A stretch of DNA of 64,000 nt from Centroberyx gerrardi (taxonomy: Eukaryota; Chordata; Actinopteri; Beryciformes; Berycidae), in NCBI RefSeq assembly GCF_048128805.1, contig NC_135997.1:13699116-13763115 (forward strand), read 5' to 3'. The notes below the pieces were generated by a model. The model was not told the DNA's origin. It searched no databases and saw nothing but the letters and a program-made list of their open reading frames with translations. Of this stretch, positions 1-11,890 are shown piece by piece. Each line of letters opens with the position of its first letter. Positions within the stretch are counted from its first letter, which is position 1. Both the position numbers and the translations under genes were made by a program.

Positions 1-3000
1 TATTCCTAGCAACTCTATGGTTTTTAGTGGCATGATTGTGATTTTATAATGTTAAAACCCCCATGGCAAGTTATCCATAGATCCCTGTTGTACAGATATT
101 GATTGTAAAGACGCCTGTGTGTCAGACCACTGCGGGACAATGATTCATAATATTGTGTGTGGGGAAATGTTGGGTTTTCGATCATGTCGGCGAACTAGCA
201 ACGCGTGGCTCTCAATATATTAACATGCATCACTGAATTTAGGCAACTTTGCGAATTTAAAAAAATGTTTTATATTCTCTGAACATCTGATAGGCTAAAA
301 AGGGAATGCAGGGTTGGACTCTACATGAGGATGAGTTAGATGGGAGAGGGTTAACTTGATGATTGATTCCCATCCTTGTTGGGTTTTTGTATTTTTATAG
401 GTTTAGAGTTATGCCTGTAATGATCTGTGTCCTTTCCTTGGTGAGGAAAATGTGCTTTTGAAGAGATGCTTGCCTGTTAGAGTTTGTCCTATTATATCTG
501 GTAGAACATATTTGATTACTGAGTACTGTAGAGGCATATTCAAATCATTGATTTTGTTTTTCTACAACCTCAGCCTCTGGAGGGATGGTCATCCTGTGTG
601 TTGGTAAATGGAAAAAAAAAAATGCCTGCCTTTGAGTGGGAAACCTTGGAGCTTTACAGCAAACATCTGAGTATTTTCAAGTAATTTTGTGGTGTGATTT
701 GTGTGTTTTCATTCAGCGGTGACCCATGCAAAGGTTATTGATGCTGTTAGGGTGGTGGATGGAGGGTGGTGGATGGAGGGGGGTGGGGGGGAGAGAGAGA
801 GAGAGAGAGACACTTAATATGGAGTGATTTGCAGTCTATGCCATGAGAGATAATGTGTATCAGGAGCTGGAAATAGGGAATGTATGAAGGAGAAGACTTG
901 CCTGTTGTGTCTGCCTGATGCTTTAGTTAAAGGTTATTGTCGTCACAGGAGGGATGATATTAGCTCCTCGCACCAGCATTGATTAGGCCTATAGAGTTTA
1001 CCTGTATACGAGTCTGCAGGCTTTTCAACAGTCTCCAACCCACCTTGCTGTGTTTAGTCATTCGGTCTCGTAAAGAATGCAGCCTATTCTTACTGGACGT
1101 GGTTTTTCTGAAAAGGAATACTTTTTCCGTTCCCATTTTTCTTCCCTGTGCAAGTGACATTTCACAAAATGTAATTTGCTCCATCTTACACAGTTTCTCC
1201 TCCACGAGACATCTGAAGGAGGCATAATTCGACTTGTTAAGGGAAGTTTTTGGCAGTACAGATCTGTCAGCCTTGCACTGCAGTTGGCAACAGAAGCCTC
1301 GAAAGGTTATACAAGTATGTGGCGTTGTCAGTTCTTCTGGTTGTTTCTTCTATCTATAGCTCAAATAAGCAGAGGTTGTGACCAAGGAGATGCTAGGGGA
1401 GAAGTATTATTGCTTATCATGCATGTTTAGCCTTGAATGGGGTAAAACCTGTGCCATTTTCCCCCCAAAACACATCCAGATAAAATGTTTCATTCCAATA
1501 CATATGACAGCCTAATTTCATTAAATGGCGTAGTATTTGAGAAACAGCCTCTACCCCAATTCAAATGACATTAATGTCTTGCCACAGTTTTCAGAAATAC
1601 TGGCTGATTCCTTCGTTAAATGGTCATTGTTGTGTCTCTCAGTGTGACCCCCCCATCAGATGGGCCTACAACATCCAAAGACTGTTCATAAAACCTTTTA
1701 GTTTTCAATTATCAGACATTTTCTTCGTTTCATTCAGACATTTCACTCCTTACACAAGCCTCAGAGGCACGCAAGCCAAAGCTACCTCAACACTACACTT
1801 GATACGCCACCTTCAATTGTGCTGTATTTGCAGAAATGAGAGAGACCGTGTTGTTGTTTCTGCTCTTCTAATGAGATGCCAAGTGATTTATTTATGAATT
1901 ACTTGGTTGGAACAGCCCCCTTGTGCAGTGTGCATTTTTTTTTTCTTTTCGGAGTCATGTCGCTCAGTGATTGCTGATGCAACTCTTTGTCATCCAGAGT
2001 TTGCCCTCACCTCCTGTGAGCCTTCGGGGAGGGCTATATTCATCTTGGCGTGTCCCCGGGTGTGTTGGAGGTGGGAGTGACTCATTGAGCAGGTGTGAGC
2101 ATCCACTCCCATACTGCTACATGCCAAACAAGAGCTCTCCAACTCATAAGCTCGTGCAGAGAAGAATCATGATGGCAATATAGCAAACACATCACAATAA
2201 ATCTTTGCATTGGACGAGGTCCAAGGCACAAGGATAATGAGCTGCTATTTCCCCATTATGCTAGGCCTTGTATTCATCTGAGGTGGAGTTTCAAAACTTA
2301 CATCACCACCCATTGAGAGGTTGCGGTTGTAGCAACGTCTTTATCTGAATTCTAATATATAAAAGGAATTCATCTATTTTGTCCCTGATAAGGGAACCTG
2401 GAGTATCAAAAACCATGGCAGCTTCATTTATTTGTGTACGTTTGTGTATAGTCTACCCATTTATTTAGTTGAAATTCAGTTTAATTTAAAACCAAGAAAA
2501 AACATGATTGTTTTAGACAAGACAATATCTTATTTATCACAATGCCTTGTTTGCATTCAAATGTTTTTACAGTCTGACAAGTGTTAACACCACTTAGGTC
2601 TTACAAAACTATTAGCCTACTCTATGCTGATATTTAGGGATCTATATTTCTTTGATGATGTGCTTTTCTTCGGACGTATAGAAGAAGAGCAGTGGAAATT
2701 ACACTGCAGAGATGTTCACATGTTAATACAAGAACATGTGAACTTCTAGTCTAAAATCAGTGACGTCGAAAATAGATTAAAGAAAAGACTCCTACAACCT
2801 AAATAGGATAAATGTTGGGGTAAAGAAAAAAAAAACTGTCCACACACGTAGGCTCTAGTCCTAAATACATGCTCTTTTTGAGGCTTATTCTCCCAGTGAA
2901 TTAGCCTATTCAGTGTATGCAGACCTGAACAAGAAATGTACATGTTTGTTGTCCTTGATCGCTTCATTTTACACAATTATCTCTCGATTACACGCAACGT

Positions 3001-3260
3001 ATCGCGTCTTGGGTGCCACAAGACTGCGCGCTGTTACGCAAAAGCTTCCAAAACCGCCGTCTCCTTGGCCCACGTCTGTGCAATACGGAAGAGGAGAGAC
3101 GCTGTGTGCTTGTGCTTTAATGCCAGACATTTGATGTGGATGGAGGCTTTAACTGTATGCGGACAAAGACGCGCATGCCGTGTCTAAATGCATATTGAAA
3201 GAGCATTAATAGTTCCACCTCGGGGCTGTTTTAACGGGAGTTTGGTGGCGACCAGTCAGC
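1..3260. other. Gene-poor upstream flank of bdnf
   Basis: No coding exon could be supported here. Open frames are short, lack splice-supported continuations and resemble no protein family I recognise. The stretch holds a G-rich direct repeat that runs into a (GA)n tract at 749-812. Other bdnf 5' exons and promoters may lie here, as they do in mammals upstream of exon IV, but I could not recognise any by sequence. Confidence 0.5.
749..812. repeat. G-rich direct repeat plus (GA)n microsatellite
   Basis: A GGTGGTGGATGGAGG unit is repeated twice, followed by a G run and about ten GA units. It is simple-sequence DNA. Confidence 0.85.
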
Positions 3261-3267
3261 CAGCGGC

Positions 3268-3292
3268 AGGTCACATGTTGCAGCGTCATTGT
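3268..3292 (+). promoter_or_regulatory. Candidate activity-response elements of bdnf promoter IV
   Basis: Just upstream of the exon IV-like sequence are an E-box (TCACATG, 3271-3277) and, a few bases on, a CRE-like half site (GCGTCATT, 3283-3290). In mammals the exon IV promoter carries a USF-binding E-box followed closely by a CRE, and these mediate calcium-dependent transcription. The order and spacing look similar here. The assignment rests on that similarity and on position; the fish CRE is only a half site. Confidence 0.4.
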
Positions 3293-3619
3293 GTAGTAAA
3301 GTTACTGTAGTTGCAAAGGCTCGTTTCAGCTCCAGAGGTCTCCCATCCTGTGGTGCTGCTGCGGCGTACAGCATGCAACAACTTCTGTTTCAGGCGATCT
3401 CCAAAGGATCCGTGCAGCCATGGGAGTCCATTACCTCATCCATGCAATTTCCACCATCAATAATTTAATCTATTTGCTCCAAAGCTGAAGAGATATCCTG
3501 AAGCTGTCGGGAGAGTACAGAGGAAAATATCGCTTAAGTAATTACTCAGGGAGTTGTCCAAAACATCCCAGATGACACTGTCCTGTTGAATGGTCTGTTT
3601 TACGACTGGGCAGTAAAAG
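3293..3619 (+). other. bdnf: bdnf 5' non-coding exon, homologous to mammalian exon IV
   Basis: The stretch 3440-3468 (core CATGCAATTTCCACC, then ATCAATAATTTAA) matches, almost base for base, the segment I know from the untranslated exon IV of mammalian BDNF. A consensus splice donor follows at 3619/3620 (AAAAG then GTATGT). The transcription start is not defined, so the left boundary is approximate. The exon would splice to the acceptor at 9339/9340 in front of the coding exon. There is an ATG at 3420 but no long frame, in keeping with an untranslated leader. Confidence 0.7.
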
Positions 3620-4557
3620 GTATGTTTTTTTTTTTTTTTTTTTTTGGGATAGACTTGTTTAATCACTTTCGCTTTGTTTGATGCCGTTTGAGAGAAAGAA
3701 GGGGGGGGGGGGATCTAAAAGTAGACCGATCAAGTTGGGTTATCCTGCAAACGCTCAGACAGCGCCGCAGCCCGAGAGGGGATATGTGTAACCTTATCCT
3801 CCCGTTCATTAATAAAAAACGGAGTTATTATGTTGATTAGGTTTCCAATAGAGCCCGAGCAAGGCTTCAGTAGATGTAATCTCGCAAAAAAGAGTGTTGT
3901 TTTTATGATTATAATAAGCTACGTGCCTGGTTATTATCTCGTAACTAAAGTGGGAACAATTCAGTGTGCCTAGCCTATATATACATTGCAATCAGCCACT
4001 GCGGCCCATTTTTTTGTCACCTTTAGCGCCTAATTTATAGCATAATAAAATGTAGAGGGGATTAAAATGCTCTTAAATGTAGGTCTAAGCTTTTGCTCAC
4101 CTAAGATCGGCCCCACCTCCATCGTAAACAAACAAAATCCAGACCATTTTCTTTTAGGAGGAAAAAAAAGTTTGATGAACTCATTAAGACTTTATGGGAA
4201 ACTTGAGACCTAAACGCCCAGCTATGTCTGCCTACCTACAGTGTTGCTCTACTTCATAGTCTAGTCTACTTGTACTGAATAACTTCAAATTAAAAGGCCT
4301 GAATGAACATGGATTAAAAACGAGGTCCTATCCATTTGTGAAAATATAATGTTCAACATCATCTCAGAGGGTCTCATCACGAGGAAAGGTTACATCGCTT
4401 AGGTTTGATGTTGGTGTAATGTTGAATGGAGGAATTTATTTCCCAAAAGCTACAATTTAAGACTATAATTGTTGTCAAAGTTGGACCAAAATAGGCTAAA
4501 ACTGAACATTGTGTTGTTTACACTTAACGCACCACTAGGTTTGGCCAACTTCGTTTT

Positions 4558-4558
4558 G

Positions 4559-4640
<82 letters not shown>

Positions 4641-4656
4641 GTGTTACACAGAGGGA

Positions 4657-4695
<39 letters not shown>

Positions 4696-4711
4696 GGAGG
4701 GAGGGGGAGGG
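4558..4711. repeat. (TATC)n microsatellite followed by (GA)n tract
   Basis: About 20 units of TATC with one interruption run from 4558 to 4640. A purine-rich (GA)n block follows at about 4662-4690 and grades into GGGA repeats. It is simple-sequence DNA in the bdnf intron. Confidence 0.95.
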
Positions 4712-7395
4712 AGAGCGAGCGTCTTCAACATTTCACGGTCTCACACGCCATCTAGCGTTTGAGTTTGGGAACTGCACACCGTCTTTAATTTGGAAGTAGG
4801 TCCATTGGTGTAATTGCAGTCCAATTACTGGTGTCAGTGCGTGAAATGCATTATTCTTAGGGTATGGTGATTCATGTGTTGCAGGGTGGGATCACTTTAA
4901 TGCAGGCTACCTGAGAACTGTGGGCTGAAAGAGAGGGAGTGTGTGTGTGTGTGTGTGTGTGTGGTTTCTTTCTTTTTTTTTAACAACATTGATAATTGTT
5001 TATTGGCTGTATGAAACCCTAGGAGCTGTGGCACCGAGGAAATCAAATTTTGAGTACATTCATACTGATAAACCAGAGTAACATGTTTTGTAGAAATAAG
5101 GATGGGAATGTAGTCCCAAATGAGTGACAATTAAGATGTTTTGATTGTATGTGGCCTATTCACTCATTTGTCAGTGTGGGAGGAAAACAACTCATTTAGA
5201 CAGCGTAGATCACCCAGCAACCACTTTAATGTCTGGCTTTATGTAGCAATGGCCAGGGTTGGCCTGGAAGCCAACTAATCCCTTAGTAATGCTCATCCAT
5301 TTCTAAATGTGGTCTGAGACTGTGTCAGATTGGAAACAGATCTCTCAAAAACAAGCTTGCACATGTGTCAGCCATTACTGCAGACAACTCTAATTGCTTT
5401 TTTAAGTACTGCATTGTGGCACACAAGGGGTCTTCTTGTAAGAAAATGTAATATCATGTGCTGCATGTTTCAGAATCATACTCGCTCTGTCGGTTTTTTA
5501 CAGCTGAACATTTGGCATTGTGTGCTATACACATTGAACGTGACAAAACCTGTTACTTGTTAAAAAAAAACTCGAGCCAACATGGTTCTTGAAGATTTGA
5601 CAAAAGAGGGATGCCCACAAGGGAGCAGTGGGAGAAATGGAGAACAAATGTTGCTATAGGCCATGCATTTCTATTTAAATTTAGTGTGCAATTTTCCCTC
5701 TTTCATCTTTCCTGTATGATGTTTATTTTCTCTTCTAACAGTTCCTGAAATATAGTCCTCTAGTGAAGACAAACTATAGTAAAGACAAAACCATAAAACG
5801 TGCTGACATTTGCACAGAGGTTGGGAACATTAGTGAATGTGTAATAATACTATAGCTATGCTGGTCCTTTCATGCTTTAGAGAAACTTTTCAGCATCTGT
5901 CAAAGGAGGCATTTATCACTATAATCCCCACCTGGCACAAAGAATAAATGCGAGGGTAAGTTACATATCCCAGCCGTGCAACCTTGCTCTCAAAACAGTT
6001 TAACAGGTGTTCATCTAGAGAGGTAAAAGCTAAGTACGAGAGTCCACACACTCACCTGCTCCAATGCGCTTATTGTTCTTGGTGTTTCAAGCTATAGGCG
6101 CTTTGTCATGAATAAAGGCGTGTTTGAGCAGTGGTTAGTGTGGGCTCTATTTTCCTCCATGTTTTAGCTTAGTACCCAGCTTTGAATGGCCGGCATTTTG
6201 ATCAAAAGCAAGTACCAATGAAGTACTGCCATCATACTTTCATGGCAGTATGTTCAATGAGATACTTTGAGTATATTTTAAACATTCCACCAAGTGTTGT
6301 TCCTGTCATGCCGTCTTATTCATGTTCATCGGCTTTAATGTTAGGTTGAACAGATGTGCTTTTTTTTTTATTAACTGTGAAATCCAGTAGGGCACAAAGC
6401 ACAGAGGATGTTCTTAACACTGAATGTATAAAACGAGAGGAAACCAATCAGTCATCACATTTTGTTTCTAGTAGATGGAACTCAGAGATTCTGAGCTAGT
6501 CCCACAGCAATTAAATGATTCATTGGCTTTATCGCATTTTAACAGGATGTTGATTGAGAGCATAAGCCATATTGATTGTCCTGATGGAAACAGGAAATCA
6601 AAGAGATAGAAATAAAATCATTTGTTGTTCCCGGTGTGAGGATACCCAGAGGAATGGCATGCAATTGCACACTGATGAGTGGCATTACCCCCAACAACCT
6701 CCTCCCCTCCATTCTCTCCCCTATGGAGACCTGGGAGAGACGTCATCTGTGGTTGTTATGCTGCGAAATGACGCTGGCACTCTCTCCACCCCCTGCTACT
6801 GCAATATTACCCCTGTGGTCTGTTAGGGAAGATGCAGCACTTCGTCTGCACCATTTCCAGCATGAAGTTTGACGCCTTACAATAATCAGCCCTCACCCTT
6901 GATTTCCGTAATCTGGGAGTGGAACCATTTGCGTGTGATGCTGATAATAACATCACGGCAAATGCATCATGACACATAACGCTCGTGACTGGCCTTGATC
7001 CTGCAAACCTACATGAGTTCTTTTGCTTGGGAGGGCTGGGAGGGTGCGCACAAATACTTGTTGTTGATAACATCTTTACCGTTCCAAGGCACCTATTCCA
7101 TATCGGTTAATTGGCTTGATTTTACATATTTATCAGGCTTGAATTAACAGTGTATAAGTGGATAATCAGCTCCTTATTCTTGGCTTTATCTTCAATGTTG
7201 GTTTAGTTGGTGAGAGGAAAAATACCCCCATCCCCCTGCAAACACATACAACCCAACCCAACCCCTCCCCATGCCCTCCCCCTAACACACACTCTCACAC
7301 TCTGGAGGAGCACGTCACTGAGCTCGGGGACTGAGTGGCTCATTAAGAAGAAGGATGTGATATTCTGAATAGAGACTGTGAGACTCCCAGCACGT

Positions 7396-7405
7396 CTATT
7401 TATAG
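7396..7405 (+). promoter_or_regulatory. Perfect MEF2 consensus site in bdnf intron
   Basis: CTATTTATAG matches the MEF2 consensus YTAWWWWTAR exactly. It sits in a near-palindrome (CGTCTATTTATAGACG, 7393-7408) within a GC-richer island of the intron. MEF2 factors are known regulators of BDNF, but a 10-bp site can arise by chance, so function is inference. Confidence 0.35.
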
Positions 7406-9360
7406 ACGCGATATCTCTGTGGCAGTCACCATGGCGTTGGTTAATTGCAGCCACGGCCCCAGACACCAATTAAGAATGAAACAAATGCTTTTTAGGTGGG
7501 GTTCGCTCCTCCCTTCTGCAAAGGTCCTTCTGTCCATCCGGCTTGGAAGGAGAGTGTATTTGCTCGGTGTGTATTCCTGTATCAGGTTGGGACACAAAAA
7601 AAAGACGGCATGCAGAGTGCAGTCAAAGCCTTGGCCAGGCTATTTTTAAATGTCCCCCTCTGGAAGGCGAGATCTAGATTTCTTTTCATTATGGTTGCTT
7701 TTGTATCTCTGGCTGTTGGATGTCCACCAATGCATTGATTTGCTGTGAATCTTAGAGCTTCTCAAAAGGTAAGGGATGCATTTGTGCGCAGGCGATAAGC
7801 TGGTTAAGGATGTATGTATTTCGGCTACGTCTGGCTCCGTGTGACTTTCTTCCCCTGCAGTGCTTGCTTGCGTGAGCTGCTCTTCGGAGGCTTGAGATTG
7901 GTGCTTTAGAGTGTGGGGAGGATGACACATCTTTCTGACTGTCATTCAGCTCCTCACGACATCCTGTTCGTTCCTTCTGCAACGCTCTCACCATCCACCT
8001 GCCAAAAAAAAACTCCGTCCCTCAATAAATCCTGCTTCCCGTTCATGACTAAAAAGGTTTAGTATCAGCCCTGCCTTACATCACAGACCAGTGTAAGTTT
8101 TTAAAATAACGTGGCAACGTGCAGTAAACTTACACCACATTACACAGTCAGTCAATTCTGCCCACTTTCCAATTTGGTTCACTGTGACAAATGAGAATGT
8201 TTACAATGCCAGAAATGAATTAAATAAGAGGACGATAACATTTGAAAAGAAGAGTTCTCAACCAGATTAGAGCCAAGTTGGAAGTGCCCCGAATGTTGTT
8301 TAGTTGACAGTGATGCTCTTGTTAGTGGAGTAATGCCATAGTGAAAACAGTACATTAGCTATATGAAAGCCTATTGCCTCTTCAAACAATATTTTTACTT
8401 TCCAAATTTTGTCAATTCACTATTAATTTGATAGTCTCACTATATAGGTTAGAGCTCAAAATACATCCATTATTTGCCACCTTGCAACTATATTAGAAAT
8501 ATATGACATATCTAGCAATTCAGATAAGTATATGATCTGAAAAGCATTCCTATTTTAAGACAATGATAATCCATCATGTCCACTACATTCAAGAAGTGGG
8601 TGGCGCCCATTGTAAAATGACAAGACATGTTTCTGAAGATTAGGATTAGGATTAGACTGAATATTTTTTTTTTTTTATTATTATAAAATGTAATATTCAT
8701 TCTGCTTTTTAAGCTGTCTTTTAGGTCTTTTTTTTTTATATAGAGAGAGTTTTTCTTTCTGACTTATTTGTTTACTATCAGAGAGGCAATGAGTAAGAGT
8801 GGGGCTGTGAGGGATGATGAGTTTGGTACAAATCCTTGTATTGCTTTGAAAATATGTTGTACAATATTACACAGAAGTTGAACAGCCTATAAATCATAGG
8901 GAACCTCTTAGGATGTAATGATATCTATCTGCATCACCAGCCTCTGATGCTCAGCACAGCTTTTGTGCATGACTGCCAACAAATAAAAATCTAGGCCAAA
9001 GCTTATATAGGAACAGAATGATAACAGGCCGTAAACTAATGGAAAATATTTGATGATACACACAATTAATGCCAACATAATTTGAAGTAATATTTAGGTG
9101 ATGATTCCAAAGGCATAGAAGCTTAAAATAAAATAGGCTTAAAATAGGCTCAGATTCACTTGTGCTGCTGGCTCTCTTTTTGGCTTGAAAAGAAAGAGGA
9201 GAGAATGTAAATAATAGGAGAGGCTGACATGGTGCATTATGGATCAAGAATAAGCTAACCTATTTGAAAATGCTCTTTGACTAACTACCTTGCCCTCTCT
9301 CCCCTTCCTCTTGTTTTCTGTCTGTCTTTCTCTATCCAGTTCCACCAGGTTAGAAGAGTG

Positions 9361-10170
9361 ATGACCATCCTGTTCCTTACTATGGTTATTTCATACTTCA
9401 GTTGCATGAGAGCTGCGCCTCTGAGAGACGCCCCGGGCATGCGGGGCCACCGGACGGAAGGCTACTTGGGCGCTGCTGCGACGGCCGCACGAGGCCACGG
9501 GACTCCACAGAGTGGTGGCGGGCCAGGCCAGCGCGGGGCGTTGCCCTCACTTACAGACACGTTTGAGCAAGTGATAGAGGAGCTGCTGGAGGTGGAAGGA
9601 GAGGCGGCACAACTGGGACAGGGGGCTGATAAGAGCCAGGGAGGTGGGGGCCCGTCCTCTGTGGTCGCCGGAGAGACGAAGGATGTCGACCTGTACGAGT
9701 CACGGGTGATGATCAGCAACCAAGTGCCTTTGGAGCCGCCGTTGCTCTTTCTTCTGGAGGAATACAAAAACTATCTGGATGCCGCTAATATGTCCATGAG
9801 GGTGCGGCGACACTCCGATCCCTCACGGCGCGGAGAGCTCAGTGTGTGTGACAGTATTAGCCAGTGGGTGACAGCTGTGGATAAAAAGACGGCAATAGAC
9901 ATGTCTGGGCAGACAGTTACCGTCATGGAAAAGGTCCCTGTCCCCAATGGCCAACTGAAGCAATACTTTTATGAGACCAAATGCAACCCCATGGGGTACA
10001 CAAAGGAGGGCTGCCGAGGAATAGACAAGCGGCATTATAATTCCCAATGCAGGACAACCCAGTCCTATGTGCGAGCGCTTACCATGGATAGCAAAAAGAA
10101 GATTGGCTGGCGGTTTATAAGGATAGACACTTCATGTGTATGCACATTGACCATTAAAAGAGGGAGATAG
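9361..10170 (+). CDS. bdnf: Brain-derived neurotrophic factor precursor (bdnf)
   Basis: Secreted neurotrophin that signals through TrkB and p75NTR to support neuron survival and synaptic plasticity. The single coding exon gives 269 residues. A hydrophobic signal peptide ([18 protein letters not shown]) is followed by a pro-domain (about 19-150) with a glycosylation site at Asn143 (NMS) and a furin site RVRR at 147-150. The mature 119-residue neurotrophin begins at His151 ([15 protein letters not shown]) and ends TIKRGR; its cystine-knot cysteines are all present, and it is almost identical to mammalian BDNF. The start at 9361 matches the mammalian translation start, directly after the conserved exon leader TTCCACCAG, which begins at the acceptor 9339/9340. 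The frame runs open upstream to 9277, but that part lies before the splice acceptor. The pro-domain is richer in Gly and Ala than in mammals, from GC-rich DNA at 9420-9660, a lineage-specific expansion. Confidence 0.98.
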   Translation: MTILFLTMVISYFSCMRAAPLRDAPGMRGHRTEGYLGAAATAARGHGTPQSGGGPGQRGALPSLTDTFEQVIEELLEVEGEAAQLGQGADKSQGGGGPSSVVAGETKDVDLYESRVMISNQVPLEPPLLFLLEEYKNYLDAANMSMRVRRHSDPSRRGELSVCDSISQWVTAVDKKTAIDMSGQTVTVMEKVPVPNGQLKQYFYETKCNPMGYTKEGCRGIDKRHYNSQCRTTQSYVRALTMDSKKKIGWRFIRIDTSCVCTLTIKRGR

Positions 10171-10876
10171 TGTATAAAATGTATAGATTTTATTGAAGAG
10201 TTTAAAAAAGAGAATAAAGAGAAAATATCTATTTGTATATATACATAACAGGGTAAATTATTCCGTCAAATGAAAATTTTATGGACTGCATGTAAAAAAA
10301 GATGAAGTTTATACAGTAAAAGTGATACTACAGTCTATTTATTGAACATATTCATGACCTTGTAAACAATTAAAAAAAATCTGATCAGTCATTTGCGCCC
10401 AGTTTAAATTACTATATCACATTCCTCAAGACATTGTGATTTGTTTACGTTGCCAAGAATTAGAAAATGAAGGAACAAACAGGCAAGGAAGGAGAGAGGA
10501 CAGTTCCATCTTCAAAAGCTTGCATGCTGCTTCAATTGTGAATTGAGAAATTCTCCACTTACAAAAAAGGATATGATGCCGACCAAAACATTCCGTTTAC
10601 ATACTCCGCAGAAAAACGATTTTCCTCTCAAGTAATTTATCTGTTTACTGTTCTAAACTTCTCAAGGTAATGTTGGAATTACATACTATGTCAAGGTGCT
10701 GTTGTCAAAGCTTTGCTGTTTATTTTTTTATCCCCACCAGAGGACAAGATATATAAAAAATATATATATATATATATATAAAATTTATTCATTGACATGT
10801 TTCTGGGTTAATATTATTCATTTTGTATGTTGTGAAGTTGTTTGCAATATTAAACTGAAATATTTGAAGAAATAAA
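10171..10876 (+). other. bdnf: bdnf 3'UTR with conserved AT-rich blocks
   Basis: Several blocks match what I know of the mammalian BDNF 3'UTR: the TATATATACATAACAGGG block near 10235, the GTTTATACAGTA block near 10308, TCATTTGCGCCCAG near 10390, and GCATGCTGCTTCAATTG near 10522. This UTR is known to control mRNA localisation and stability. An AATAAA lies at 10870-10875 and is the likely end of at least one form. A (TA)n tract sits at about 10750-10780. Confidence 0.75.
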
Positions 10877-10993
10877 AATGACTATAGGCAACTGAAAAAC
10901 AAAACCAATGTCGATAAAGTTTGAACAATGTATTTCTAGGAAGTATAAACTTTAGATAGACAGGCAGGCAGGTACGAAGGCAGGCAGATAGAG

Positions 10994-11036
10994 ACACACA
11001 TACATACACACGCACACACACACACACACACACACA
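10994..11036. repeat. (CA)n microsatellite
   Basis: ACACATACATACAC followed by an almost pure CA run ending near 11036. It is simple-sequence DNA. Confidence 0.9.
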
Positions 11037-11639
11037 AACCAGTGCCGTATTTTGGAGGTGTCAGCACTATCAAATGAAACACACATGAACCAGCAGGAGA
11101 CCCCATGATAACCAAAAGAATCATTTGAATTGTTCACTGCCTACAATAACATAATGCTTCTTCAATGACAAAGGAGTCTACATAGGGATAGCAATGATGA
11201 TAGTGTTACAAGGGGCACAGTAGCGCAAACAAGAATGCATCTTATGGTGGTCACGCTACTGGAATATCATTTTATTCAGTATTAAGTGGAGGAGAGGGAG
11301 AATGGCAAAAATGCCCCTAAACCACTTCATTCGCTCCTGCACACAAAGTCCAAACCAACATGATCTGGAATGCAAACCTGTGTTCTTAAAGACAATAGGT
11401 AGGTTACAGGTGTACATGAAACATACATGAGTTCATGGCGTCACCCAAACTGATGCACGATGGCTTGAAAGAACATGATAATTAAAACATATTCCTGTTA
11501 TTTGAAGGTAGTCCCATCTTAAGCGTATAAATCATTACATAAAAGGCCAATTATCAGGGTTTTTTAGACCTATATGGTCATTATGATCTAAAGGAAAAGC
11601 CAAACGTCTGGGTTGAAATACAGCTGCAGATAAAAACTC

Positions 11640-11890
11640 AATAACTTAGTGAGAAACCCTTGCTGTTGTCGTGGAACCCTTCAAGAACCACTCAGTGGAC
11701 TGCTGTTGATTCTGCTTTATTTTACGTGCACGGGAGAAGACCACTGCCGCGGCAACTAAATTAATCTCTCTCACCGGACACTAGATACCGCTCAGTATTT
11801 ATACTTGCTTGGGGGGTGGAGCTTATAGAGGAAGTAGAATCTTACATACAACCAGCCTGCAGTAACACCTACAGGTCTGGCGGCGCACAG
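11640..11890 (-). mobile_element. Candidate solo LTR (minus strand)
   Basis: Read on the minus strand, the block begins TGTGCGCCGCC near 11889. It then shows a TATA-type motif (TATAAATACTGAG, about 11794-11806), about 85 bp further an AATAAA, and ends in a TCTCACTA-like stretch. This U3-R-U5 order and the length of about 250 bp fit a solo long terminal repeat. I could not find a clear target-site duplication or an internal region, so it is only a candidate. Confidence 0.3.

Larger units (their letters stand above)
3620..9339 (+). other. bdnf: bdnf intron between exon IV-like leader and coding exon
   Basis: This 5.7-kb stretch has no supported coding exon. It holds a poly-T run (3628-3646), (TATC)n and (GA)n tracts at 4558-4690, a (GT)n tract at 4939-4962 and a perfect MEF2-type site at 7396-7405. 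Part of 6600-8000 is relatively GC-rich and could hide further leader exons equivalent to mammalian exons V-VIII, but I could not place any. The intron ends in a pyrimidine tract and TCCAG at 9339. Confidence 0.55.

Noticed and set aside
4469-4762. 97-residue frame
   Set aside because: It is a translation of the (TATC)n and (GA)n microsatellites.
9277-9360. Upstream extension of the bdnf frame
   Set aside because: The frame is open but crosses the splice acceptor at 9339/9340; the conserved start is at 9361.
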